A stretch of DNA of 50,030 nt from Oscillospiraceae bacterium. Its GTDB lineage: Bacteria > Bacillota > Clostridia > Oscillospirales > Acutalibacteraceae. The notes under the pieces are model-generated. The model searched no databases and was not told where the DNA came from. It was given only the letters and a program-made list of their open reading frames with translations. The position numbers were made by a program, and so were the translations under genes. This document shows, one piece after another, positions 41,845-49,903 of this stretch (the first letter of the stretch is position 1; each line of letters opens with the position of its first letter). The stretch lies in contig SVON01000011.1 in NCBI GenBank assembly GCA_015066365.1, positions 1 through 50,030 of the forward strand, written 5' to 3'.

Positions 41845-43716
41845 TTATTGCTCCGTCCCCTCTGCTTGGGTGGGGACGGTGGACCCCTCGGTGGTGGGGG
41901 CAGTTTCGGTGGTGAGGGTGGTTTCGGTGGTGCCGGTGCTGTCGGTGGAGGACGTGGTGGTGTCACCGGTGGTGTCGGTCACCCGGTCGGTCTGGGTGGT
42001 CGTGGTGGTGCTCACAGTCTGGGTCGTTCCGGTGGTGGACAGGGTGGTGTCACCGGTGGTATCCCCCCGCGTCGTGGTGGTATCCCGCCGGGTGGTGCCT
42101 GCCAAAAAGGTGGGCAACTTCACCTGTGGATTGACCCGATAGGTCACCTCTTCTTCCGGCTCAGTTATCTGCCGGGCCGCCACCACCAACCGGGCTCCGC
42201 TGTGCTCGTATTCCTCCTCTGCCTCGGTGGTGAGCAGCAGAATGCGGTCATCAACAGAGGGGGTCACACTGGCGGTGAACAGGGAACGGCGGCACAGACC
42301 GTCCAAGTAATCCTGAAACGCCTTGTCACTGGAAAACTCTTTGTTCGGCAGATAGGAAAAACGGCTCATCTGCTCCTCATCCACCACCACCACGGCAAAG
42401 ATCTGCCAATTCTCGTTGGCGGTCAGGGTGTTGCACTGGATGGTGCCGTGCCCCTGTAAATAGGACAAACGCCGATAATGGAGCAGATCCGAGAACATCT
42501 GACCGTCCCCGGGGTTCTGCCCGTACACGCAGGACACCCGTTTGGACCCGGAGGGACCGAAATACAGCTGTCCATAGATGGAATACTCCTGCATAAAGCT
42601 GTGGTTGCGGTAATAGCCCTCGGCGTATTTCATCACCGGGTAATCCACCCCGGAGCCGGGGATATACAGCCATCCGCCTACGTCCCGATTCAGGTCGTAC
42701 AGACCGCGGAACGCCGGCAGCATCCCTTGGGGATAGGCGGTGTTCTCGCCCACATCGGTCAGGTCGGTGGACTCCCAATAGAGTTCCCCCAGACTGCTCT
42801 GGAGTTCTCGGTTGCGGTCACCGGCCGACAGATACAGATACCCCATATACACAAAGACGGCCAACACCGCCAACACCGCCAACCACGCCGTACATTTCAT
42901 CAGCAGACGGCGGCGGCTATCCCCCCGCCAGGGGAGGATGCGGGACAACAACCGGGGGTGACGCTCCCCCCTGGTGCGGGGGATTTCCCGTCGCTGGACA
43001 GCGGCGTGCTTCTCTCCCCCGGCGATCACCGTAGGATAGGCAGACAGATACCGCCACAGCAGCCACAGCACCCGGTCGGCGGCTTGACGCCGGATGGCGG
43101 CCCGGTCCGGGCCGTCCAGGTGGAGTTCCTCCACCCAGGTGCGCTTTTTATCCGCCAAGGCAATAAAGACGGTGCCCACCGGCCAGTTCTCTGCCGGGGT
43201 GGGACCCGCCTCGCCGGTGACCGACACGCCCAAGGCGGACTCGGCGGTGCGGCGCACACCCCGGGCCATCTGCCCGGCGGTGGCGGCGCTGACCGCCCCC
43301 TCGTTGGCTATGGTATCGGGGGATACGGACAACAGCCTTTCTTTACACGTGTTGGAATAGCTGACCACGCCGGTGCCCAGCACCTTAGAGGCACCCGGCA
43401 CATCGGTAAGGGCGGCGGCAATCAGACCGCCGGTACAGCTTTCGGCGGTGGCCACGGTCAGCCCGTGGGCGGTGAGCAGACGCACCACGCAGGCGGCCAG
43501 GCTCTCGCCATTCTCGCTGTATACACAGCCACCCAACCGAACACGGATCTCCTCGGTCAGGTCTTCCACCGCCTCGGGCGAGGCAGACAGGGTCACCACG
43601 CCGTGCCCTTCACAAAAGGAAAGAGCGACCCCCACTGCCTCCTCCGCCAGCAGATCCGCCAACCGATGCCGCAGGGCATCCTCAGGCAGGCCAAACACAC
43701 GGAGTTCTTTGGTCAT
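41845..43716 (-). CDS. Fusion of CinA-type PncC amidase with membrane-anchored sortase-B-like domain lacking His and Cys
   Basis: A 623-residue protein. Residues 1-230 match CinA without its MoeA-like N-terminal domain: a KH-like module, then the nicotinamide-nucleotide amidase domain with TAESCTGGLIAAALTDVPG, VVSYSNTCKERLL and VSVTGEAGPTPAENWPVGTV. A basic stretch and one helix (about 275-297) follow. Outside is a sortase-B fold (about 345-515: DVGGWLYIPGSGVDYPVM, VSCVYGQNPGDGQMF, ARLVVAARQ). Catalytic YGHN is YGQN (Gln400) and the TLSTC Cys is replaced in LLLTTEAEEE; only the Arg remains. The tail from about 540 is almost all Thr/Ser/Gly/Asp. The start at 43716 has AAAGGAG 8 bases upstream. 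The amidase recycles NMN inside the cell; the outer part should not transpeptidate. Confidence 0.8.
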   Translation of the reverse strand: MTKELRVFGLPEDALRHRLADLLAEEAVGVALSFCEGHGVVTLSASPEAVEDLTEEIRVRLGGCVYSENGESLAACVVRLLTAHGLTVATAESCTGGLIAAALTDVPGASKVLGTGVVSYSNTCKERLLSVSPDTIANEGAVSAATAGQMARGVRRTAESALGVSVTGEAGPTPAENWPVGTVFIALADKKRTWVEELHLDGPDRAAIRRQAADRVLWLLWRYLSAYPTVIAGGEKHAAVQRREIPRTRGERHPRLLSRILPWRGDSRRRLLMKCTAWLAVLAVLAVFVYMGYLYLSAGDRNRELQSSLGELYWESTDLTDVGENTAYPQGMLPAFRGLYDLNRDVGGWLYIPGSGVDYPVMKYAEGYYRNHSFMQEYSIYGQLYFGPSGSKRVSCVYGQNPGDGQMFSDLLHYRRLSYLQGHGTIQCNTLTANENWQIFAVVVVDEEQMSRFSYLPNKEFSSDKAFQDYLDGLCRRSLFTASVTPSVDDRILLLTTEAEEEYEHSGARLVVAARQITEPEEEVTYRVNPQVKLPTFLAGTTRRDTTTTRGDTTGDTTLSTTGTTQTVSTTTTTQTDRVTDTTGDTTTSSTDSTGTTETTLTTETAPTTEGSTVPTQAEGTEQ

Positions 43717-43744
43717 AGAGGTCACTCCTTTCTGAATTATAACG

Positions 43745-44926
43745 TTATACCTGCAGGGTACGGATGCCGGTCAAGGCCTCCTCCACCAGAGCGTCCACAT
43801 CCAGCACCGACTCCGCCTCCTCCACCAACCGCAGCTTGGGGCGGGTGTTGGGATGACGGGGGGTAAAGACGGTACAGCAGTCCTCATAGGGCTGGATGGA
43901 CAACTCAAAGGTGTCGATCTTGCGGGAGATCACCACGATCTCTTCTTTATCCATACCGATCAGGGGACGGAACACGGGGATCTTGGCCAGGGTGTCCACC
44001 ACCGCCATAGCGGGGATGGTCTGGCTGGCCACCTGCCCCAGACTCTCGCCGGTGATCAGGGCGCCGCAATCGGCATCCCGGGCCACCCGCTGGGCCAGCC
44101 GCATCATAAAGCGGCGCATAATGATGGTGAAATACTCTTCGGGACAATGCTTCTGAATCTCCTCTTGAATGCGGGTAAAGGGAACGATGTGCAGCTTCAT
44201 ATTGCCTGCATACCGACCTACCTTCTCCATCAGGGAGATCACCTTCTGCTCCGCCCGCTCACTGGTATAGGGGGGCGAGGCAAAATGGATACCGGTCAGC
44301 TGGATGCCCCGCTTGGCCATCATATAGGCCGCCACCGGGCTGTCAATGCCGCCGGAGATCATAATGGCGGCCTTGCCGCCGGTGCCCACCGGCATACCGC
44401 CGGCACCGGGCAACTGCTGGGCGTGGATATAGGCACCGAAGTCCCGCACCTCCACCATAATCAGCACCTCTGGGTTATGCACGTCCACCTTTAGGTGGTG
44501 ATAGTGGGACAGCACGTAGCCGCCCACCTCCCGGCTGATCTCGGGGGAGGTATAGGGGAACGCCTTATCCGCCCGTTTGGCCTCCACCTTAAAGGTCTTG
44601 GCGGTGGCCAATTGGTCGCCCAGATAGGCCACGGCGGCCTCTTTGATGGCCTCAATATCCTTGACGGTCACCCGGGCCCGGGAATAGGCAGCGATGCCGA
44701 ACACACGGGATACGGCGTCGCAGGCGCCCTCCATATCCGCATAGTCGTTTTTGGGCTCAATGTAAATGGTGGACTGGGCCCGGCGAATGAGAAAATCGCC
44801 GTAGTGCCGCAACCGATAGCGCAGATTGCTCATCAGCGCCTCTTCAAAGGTGCGGCGGTTGAGCCCCTTGAGGGCCAGTTCTCCGTTTTTAATCAGCAGA
44901 ATCTCGCTGGGTTGATACTCTTGCAT
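43745..44926 (-). CDS. thiI: tRNA 4-thiouridine synthase ThiI
   Basis: A 393-residue ThiI without the C-terminal rhodanese domain, the usual Firmicutes form. N-terminal ferredoxin-like and THUMP domains (ILLIKNGELALKGLNRRTFE), then the PP-loop ATPase domain with MISGGIDSPVAAYMMAKRG near residue 190 and ITGESLGQVASQT. YEDCCTVFTPRHPNT carries Cys residues that may take sulfur in place of the rhodanese. It makes s4U8 in tRNA. The cysteine desulfurase gene two genes upstream is the expected sulfur donor. Confidence 0.95.
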   Translation of the reverse strand: MQEYQPSEILLIKNGELALKGLNRRTFEEALMSNLRYRLRHYGDFLIRRAQSTIYIEPKNDYADMEGACDAVSRVFGIAAYSRARVTVKDIEAIKEAAVAYLGDQLATAKTFKVEAKRADKAFPYTSPEISREVGGYVLSHYHHLKVDVHNPEVLIMVEVRDFGAYIHAQQLPGAGGMPVGTGGKAAIMISGGIDSPVAAYMMAKRGIQLTGIHFASPPYTSERAEQKVISLMEKVGRYAGNMKLHIVPFTRIQEEIQKHCPEEYFTIIMRRFMMRLAQRVARDADCGALITGESLGQVASQTIPAMAVVDTLAKIPVFRPLIGMDKEEIVVISRKIDTFELSIQPYEDCCTVFTPRHPNTRPKLRLVEEAESVLDVDALVEEALTGIRTLQV

Positions 44927-44938
44927 AGCTGGTTCCTC

Positions 44939-46549
44939 TTAATTTTCTGCGTTTTGGGTGGGGTCGGTGTCCTCCGTAGAGGGCTCGGTGGGTTCACCCG
45001 TGGGATCGGTGGAGGACGTGAAGCCGGTGGGGTCGGTAGAACCGGTAGAGCCGGTGGTGGAGTTCTTATCCACAACCATGCCGCCCACGTTGCCGGTGCC
45101 CCGCACCGTGGTGGAGGTGGTGCCGTTTACGTCCACCAGCGTGGTGCTGGGGATGGTCACCGCCGGGGTCTCCGCCGGGTCGGTGGGCTCCACGTAGCCG
45201 TTATAGAAGAAACTGTCCGGGGTAGAGCCGCGATGGATATCCCAGCTATACGGCATAATGGCGTTCTTATTCTTCATAATCTGATTAGACAGCGGGGTGG
45301 TCTCGGTGGAGCCACGGCGGTGACGGCGGGCCGCCACCACCAACATACCGTCATCCAGGCCGGTGCTCACCGCGCCGGTGGGCACCGCCAGCAACACGAT
45401 GGCGTCGTCCTCGGCCACGTCCACCGGATAATCGAACAGGGAGCGGGCCCGCAGGCTCTGGATGTACTTGAGGAACGCCTCGCCATCCTTAAAGTCGGTC
45501 TTAAAGGGGTTAAAGGGATCCTTGCCGGTGCCGTCAAACAGAGCGGTGGCAAAGACGTAGTAATCATCCCGCCGGTACAGGGTGGACAGGGTCAGCTCCG
45601 GTGCCACACGGCCATAGTCCACCGGACCCACCAACCGGTTCATACCGGACAGCATGGTCTGGTCGGCGGTGTTGTTGCCCCGGATGATCAGCACCTGATC
45701 GGTGGTATGATACCCGCTGATGTTGGTCTTGGCGTCCACAAACAGGGTGCCGTAACGGCTCTCGTTGCCGTCGTAATCGTGGGTGCGATAATACTGGTTA
45801 TCCTCGCCCTGCACAAAGGGGTATTCGATGTTCAGAAAATCTTCGCCCTTGGAGTGGAAGCTGACCCAGCCCCGCACGTCCTTGTTACGGTCGTACAGCT
45901 GCTTAAAGGAGGCCAGCATACCCGCCGGATACTTGGTGGTGTCGGTGACGAGGGTATCGATGGAGTCGTTGTAGATGCCCCGCAGTTCTTCGTTCAACCG
46001 GTCGTTGCGCAGAGGGGCTACCTGGGTCATCCCGATCAGCATCACCGCCGACACAGCCAACGCCACCAGGCTCAGCCAGGCACCGGCCTTGCCCGCCAGG
46101 CGCAGGGGCTTGTCCCCCTTAGCCGGCAGGGTCACCCGAACACCCCGGAGCAACGCTTTCACCGGGTTGAGACGCTGCTGCGGACGGGGGGGCAGATTCT
46201 CCCAGTTTTCTTCGTCACCCTCGCCATAGAACAGCGCCACGTCCTCCTCGTCGGACTCCTCCCCCTCTTTTTGGGTCTGTTGCGGGTTGGCAAACAGAAC
46301 CGGCTCGTCAGGGGCGATGAGCAGATCCGCCAGCTTCTCGTTGGTGGTGGTGGGCACAAACCCCTCGTTAGCGGCGGGATGGGAATAGATGTCCATCCGC
46401 ACCAGGTCGGCGTGACCGTGCTCAACCAGCACGTCCTCTACCTCCTGCACGTGGGGGCGGTTCTGCATCCGATCCAGCACCGCCAGCAGTTCCTGCACCT
46501 CGCTGTTGGAATCGTGTTTTTTGGAATTTTGGATATTGTTGTTAGCCAT
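44939..46549 (-). CDS. Membrane-anchored sortase-B-like protein lacking catalytic His and Cys
   Basis: A 536-residue protein. A cytosolic, very acidic N-terminus (about 1-125) contains EVQELLAVLDRMQNRPHVQE and an EGEESDEEDV stretch. A basic segment and one helix (about 157-176) lead to an outside domain with sortase-B order: NKDVRGWVSFHSKG, YPFVQGEDNQYYRTHDYDGN, RYGTLFVDAKTN, DQVLIIRGNNTADQTML, DDYYVFATALF, AIVLLAVPTGA, DGMLVVAARR. The His of YGHN is gone (IRGNN, 289-293) and the Cys strand reads LLAVPTGA; the Arg is kept. The tail is rich in Thr, Ser, Pro and Asp. It is a paralogue of the outer half of the PncC fusion (shared YPxGMLxxFxxLYDxNxDVxGW). It overlaps the desulfurase gene by 8 bases. 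Confidence 0.75.
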   Translation of the reverse strand: MANNNIQNSKKHDSNSEVQELLAVLDRMQNRPHVQEVEDVLVEHGHADLVRMDIYSHPAANEGFVPTTTNEKLADLLIAPDEPVLFANPQQTQKEGEESDEEDVALFYGEGDEENWENLPPRPQQRLNPVKALLRGVRVTLPAKGDKPLRLAGKAGAWLSLVALAVSAVMLIGMTQVAPLRNDRLNEELRGIYNDSIDTLVTDTTKYPAGMLASFKQLYDRNKDVRGWVSFHSKGEDFLNIEYPFVQGEDNQYYRTHDYDGNESRYGTLFVDAKTNISGYHTTDQVLIIRGNNTADQTMLSGMNRLVGPVDYGRVAPELTLSTLYRRDDYYVFATALFDGTGKDPFNPFKTDFKDGEAFLKYIQSLRARSLFDYPVDVAEDDAIVLLAVPTGAVSTGLDDGMLVVAARRHRRGSTETTPLSNQIMKNKNAIMPYSWDIHRGSTPDSFFYNGYVEPTDPAETPAVTIPSTTLVDVNGTTSTTVRGTGNVGGMVVDKNSTTGSTGSTDPTGFTSSTDPTGEPTEPSTEDTDPTQNAEN

Positions 46550-47693
46550 ATCGCTGTTCCTTTCTGGACGCCAGTTGCGTCATCGCTTCGAAAAGGCCGT
46601 CGACAAAACGGTCCATATCCTCCTGGGTGTTCTCCCGGCACAGGCTCACCCGCAGGGCGCTGTCGATCTCTGCTGCCGGCAGACCCAGCGCTGTCAGCAC
46701 CGGGCTTTGGGCCCCCTTAGAACAAGCGGAGCCGCTGGATACGTAAATCTCCCGCTGCGCCAAAAAATGGAGCAGGGTTTCGCTCTTGTACCCCGGCACC
46801 GACAGGTGGACGATGTAGGGTACACCGAATTTTGGAAGGTGGAACCGGATCCCGGGGTGATCCCCCAGCCGGTCCAGCAGGTGTTGCCGCAGGGCGGCAT
46901 AATGGGGCATCTGCCGATGGGGGGGCGGCAGTTCTGCCACCGCCGCGCCAAAGGCGGCGATCAGCGGGGCCGCCTCGGTACCGGGGCGCAAACCGCCCTC
47001 CTGCTTTCCCCCGTAGGTGCGGGGGATCAGCCGACTGCCCCGCCGCAAGTATAAGGCTCCCACGCCCTTGGGTCCGTGGATCTTGTGAGCGCTGACCGTC
47101 ATACTGTCAAAGCCCCACCGCTCGGCATACAGGGGCAGTTTGCCCGCCGCCTGCACCGCGTCGCAGTGCACGTGCGCCTTAGGGCACGTCTTTCGGATGC
47201 CGGCCACCGCCTCCTCCAGAGGGAAGCGAGCACCGGTCTCGTTATTGACCAGCATCACCGCCACCAGCACGGTGTCGGGACGGCAGGCACTCACAATGGC
47301 GGGGGCGTCAATCAGGCCGTTTTCATCCGGGGTCAGGCGGGTTACCTCGTAGCCCTGCTGTTCCAGCTGGTCGACAGCCGCCGCCACCGAGGCGTGCTCC
47401 ACCGCCGTGGTGACGATGTGCCTGCCCTCTCTGGCGTGAGCGGTCACAGCGCCAAACACCGCCAGATTGTTGGCCTCGGTGCCACCGGAGGTAAAGGTGA
47501 TCTGCTCCGGCTGGGCGCCCATCAGCCCGGCTACCGCTTTCCGGGCCGCGGTCACCTCCTGCTCAGCCCGAAAGCCCATCGTGTGGAGGGAACTGGGATT
47601 GCCGTATACGTCGGTCATCAGCTCCATCGCCTTTTGGGCCGCCGCGGGACAGACCCGGGTGGTGGCGCTGTTATCCAAGTAAACCTGTGGCAA
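46542..47693 (-). CDS. Cysteine desulfurase (NifS/IscS-like)
   Basis: A 383-residue PLP enzyme that removes sulfur from cysteine. PQVYLDNSATTRVCPAAAQ at the N-terminus, SGGTEANNLAVFGAV, TAVEHASV, the PLP lysine in VSAHKIHGPKGVGALY, and the active Cys in YVSSGSACSKGAQ. The Cys loop with SKGA and the thiI linkage fit the NifZ-type desulfurase that serves ThiI in Firmicutes. A TTG start at 47693 is chosen because GGAGGGG stands 6 bases before it; an ATG at 47708 has no ribosome site and lies about 18 bases from the predicted transcript start. Confidence 0.92.
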   Translation of the reverse strand: MPQVYLDNSATTRVCPAAAQKAMELMTDVYGNPSSLHTMGFRAEQEVTAARKAVAGLMGAQPEQITFTSGGTEANNLAVFGAVTAHAREGRHIVTTAVEHASVAAAVDQLEQQGYEVTRLTPDENGLIDAPAIVSACRPDTVLVAVMLVNNETGARFPLEEAVAGIRKTCPKAHVHCDAVQAAGKLPLYAERWGFDSMTVSAHKIHGPKGVGALYLRRGSRLIPRTYGGKQEGGLRPGTEAAPLIAAFGAAVAELPPPHRQMPHYAALRQHLLDRLGDHPGIRFHLPKFGVPYIVHLSVPGYKSETLLHFLAQREIYVSSGSACSKGAQSPVLTALGLPAAEIDSALRVSLCRENTQEDMDRFVDGLFEAMTQLASRKEQRYG

Positions 47694-47732
47694 ACCATAC
47701 CCCTCCATTCTAATCGTAATTATACAGAATAT

Positions 47733-47761
47733 ATTATAATACATTACATAGCAGAATGCAA
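47733..47761 (-). promoter_or_regulatory. Predicted promoter of the desulfurase/thiI/ruv cluster
   Basis: TTGCAT (47756-47761), 17 bases, TATAAT (47733-47738) on the minus strand. A second TATAAT at 47719-47724 lies just downstream. Confidence 0.65.
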
Positions 47762-47798
47762 TAGTTTTGTGCGCTACTTTCCCCCTTTTCCGGACAAA

Positions 47799-47827
47799 CA
47801 AAAAAGCACCCCAAAGGGTGCTTTTTC
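47799..47827 (-). terminator. ruvX terminator
   Basis: AAAAAGCACCC pairs with GGGTGCTTTTT around a CAAA-type loop. Confidence 0.88.
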
Positions 47828-47858
47828 AAAACGGCGGGTGCAAGCCCCCGCCCACCAG

Positions 47859-48269
47859 TCACTTCCGGCTATCGAGAAAATCCTGCAGGATGATGGTGGC
47901 GGCCACGGTATCCACCACCTGCTTGCGCTTTTTGCCCCGCACGTCGGTCTGATTGAGGTAACCAATGGCCGATACGGTGGTCATCCGCTCATCCCACAGG
48001 GCCACCGGCAGACCGGTCAGTTCGCCCAGTTGCTGAGCAAAGTCCTCTGCCCGCTTGGCGCTCTCGCCCCGGGTGCCGTCCATATTCTTGGGGTGCCCCA
48101 CCACGATCATCTCTGCCTTTTGCTCCTTGACCGTCTCCACCACCTTGTTCAGGATCCGCTCGTCGGTGTACTCGGTGATGGTGCCCACCGGGGACGCCAA
48201 ACGCTCCCCCTTATCGCTGACCGCAATACCGGTGCGCGCCTTTCCTAAATCCACAGCCAATATTTTCAT
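47859..48269 (-). CDS. ruvX: Putative pre-16S rRNA nuclease / Holliday junction resolvase-like YqgF (RuvX)
   Basis: A 136-residue YqgF-family protein with the RNase H fold. Acidic motif MKILAVDLGKARTGIAVSD, then IVVGHPKNMDGTRGESA, LWDERMTTVSAIGYL and the C-terminal VVDTVAATIILQDFL with the last Asp. The family processes 16S rRNA 5' ends and has been described as a resolvase. The start at 48269 is backed by GGAGGGG. It is a separate transcription unit from the neighbouring cluster, with its own terminator. Confidence 0.94.
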   Translation of the reverse strand: MKILAVDLGKARTGIAVSDKGERLASPVGTITEYTDERILNKVVETVKEQKAEMIVVGHPKNMDGTRGESAKRAEDFAQQLGELTGLPVALWDERMTTVSAIGYLNQTDVRGKKRKQVVDTVAATIILQDFLDSRK

Positions 48270-48436
48270 CGGGCTCTCCCCTCCTTTTTTCTTTCGTCTA
48301 TCATACCACACGCCGATAAAAAAAGCAAACGGCGATTTCTTTGCAATTTTTAATCCATAAAACTGTCAATTTTTAGGTAATTTTTGATTTTTTGTCCGGT
48401 TTTTGCAAAAAAATATGAAATTTTGTCAAGAACTTC

Positions 48437-48464
48437 TTGCAAATCCATATTTTTCTGTTATAAT
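48437..48464 (+). promoter_or_regulatory. Predicted gdhA promoter with AT-rich upstream region
   Basis: TTGCAA (48437-48442), 16 bases, TATAAT (48459-48464) with an extended TGT before it. About 120 bases of A/T-rich tracts upstream could act as an UP element, fitting strong expression. Confidence 0.75.
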
Positions 48465-48505
48465 AAAGCCATTCGATTGATTATAAACAAGAAGGAGTGT
48501 TTTCT

Positions 48506-49846
48506 ATGTCTTACGTTACCCGTGTATTGGACGACCTGAAGGCCCGCTATAAGGACCAGCCGGAGTTCCTGCAGACCGCCGAAGAGGTTCTGGAGAGCCT
48601 GCGTCCGGTCATCGACCAGAACCCCAAATACGAGGTCGCCTCTCTGCTGGAGCGCCTGGTGGAGCCGGAGCGCGCCATCATCTTCCGCGTGCCGTGGATC
48701 GACGACGCCGGCAAGATCCAGGTCAACCGTGGCTACCGCGTGCAGTTTAACAGCGCCATCGGCCCCTATAAGGGTGGTCTGCGCTTCCATCCCTCTGTGA
48801 ACCTGAGCATCATCAAGTTCCTGGGCTTTGAGCAAACCTTTAAGAACTCCCTGACCAGCCTGCCTATGGGCGGCGGCAAGGGCGGCTCTGACTTCGACCC
48901 CCGCGGCAAGTCCGACAACGAGATCATGCGGTTCTGCCAGTCCTTCATCACCGAATTGTATCGCCATATCGGCGCCGACACCGACGTGCCCGCCGGTGAT
49001 CTGGGCGTGGGTGCCCGGGAGATCGGCTATATGTTCGGCCAGTACAAGCGTCTGGTCAACCGCTATGAGGGCGTGCTGACCGGCAAGGGTCTGTCCTACG
49101 GCGGCTCCCTGATCCGCCCCGAGGCCACCGGCTTTGGTGCTGTGTACTACACCGACGAGATGCTCAAGTCCTTCGGCGACACCATTAAGGGCAAGACCTT
49201 TGCCATCTCCGGCTTCGGCAACGTGGCCTGGGGTACCGCCAAGAAGGTGGCAGAGCTGGGCGGCAAAGTGGTCACCATCTCCGGCCCCGACGGCTACGTC
49301 TATGACGAAGAGGGCGTGGTCACCGAAGAGAAGCTGAACTTTATGCTGGATATGCGCTCCTCCGGCCGCGATAAGGTAAAGGATTACGCCGACAAGTTCG
49401 GTGTCCCCTACTTCGAGGGGCAGAAGCCCTGGAATACCAAGGCGGACATCCTGATGCCCTGCGCCACCCAGAACGAGGTGGGTATGGCCGAGGCCGAGCA
49501 GATCGTCGCCAACGGCATCCAGTACTACGTTGAGGTTTCCAATATGCCCACCACCAATGAGGCGATGGCCTATCTGAAGAAGAACGGCGTCATCGTGGCC
49601 CCCTCCAAGGCGGTCAACGCCGGCGGTGTGGCGGTGTCCGGTCTGGAGATGAGCCAGAACTCCATGCGGTACAGCTGGACCGCCGAGGAAGTGGACGCCA
49701 AGCTCAAGCAGATCATGTACAACATCTACTGGAACTCCTATAAGGCCGCCGAGAAGTACGGTCTGAAGGGCGATCTGGTAGCCGGTGCCAACATCGCCGG
49801 CTTTGAGAAGGTGGCCGAGGCCATGATGGCCCAGGGCGCTGTCTAA
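48506..49846 (+). CDS. gdhA: Glutamate dehydrogenase (NADP-type, hexameric)
   Basis: A 446-residue enzyme of the small hexameric class, forming glutamate from 2-oxoglutarate and ammonia. Substrate motifs are GYRVQFNSAIGPYKGGLRFHPSVN and LPMGGGKGGSDFDPRGKSD with the catalytic Lys. The Rossmann motif is FAISGFGNVAWGTAKKVAELGG. PSKAVNAGGVAVSGLEMSQN follows. Length and sequence fit the NADP-dependent biosynthetic form. The start at 48506 has AAGGAG; a GTG at 48497 overlaps that site. Codon use is strongly C/G-ending and even, as in highly expressed genes. Confidence 0.96.
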   Translation: MSYVTRVLDDLKARYKDQPEFLQTAEEVLESLRPVIDQNPKYEVASLLERLVEPERAIIFRVPWIDDAGKIQVNRGYRVQFNSAIGPYKGGLRFHPSVNLSIIKFLGFEQTFKNSLTSLPMGGGKGGSDFDPRGKSDNEIMRFCQSFITELYRHIGADTDVPAGDLGVGAREIGYMFGQYKRLVNRYEGVLTGKGLSYGGSLIRPEATGFGAVYYTDEMLKSFGDTIKGKTFAISGFGNVAWGTAKKVAELGGKVVTISGPDGYVYDEEGVVTEEKLNFMLDMRSSGRDKVKDYADKFGVPYFEGQKPWNTKADILMPCATQNEVGMAEAEQIVANGIQYYVEVSNMPTTNEAMAYLKKNGVIVAPSKAVNAGGVAVSGLEMSQNSMRYSWTAEEVDAKLKQIMYNIYWNSYKAAEKYGLKGDLVAGANIAGFEKVAEAMMAQGAV

Positions 49847-49863
49847 TCCCGATAAACCATACG

Positions 49864-49897
49864 AAAAACCGCTACCCGTGAGGGTAGCGGTTTTTTT
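49864..49897. terminator. gdhA terminator, also at the end of the converging gene
   Basis: AAAAACCGCTACCC pairs with GGGTAGCGGTTTTT around a short loop, followed by T run. Confidence 0.92.
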
Positions 49898-49903
49898 GTT
49901 AAA

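Noticed and set aside
41870..42142. Short tandem repeats around GTGGTG/ACCACC possibly of CRISPR or satellite type
   Set aside because: They are in-frame Thr/Asp/Gly codons of the protein tail, with irregular spacing and no spacers.
42478..43866. Plus-strand 462-codon open frame opposite the PncC fusion
   Set aside because: Antisense shadow of GC-rich codons; no recognisable motif.
44495..46720. Plus-strand 741-codon open frame opposite thiI and the second pseudo-sortase
   Set aside because: Antisense shadow; both opposite genes have clear domains and ribosome sites.
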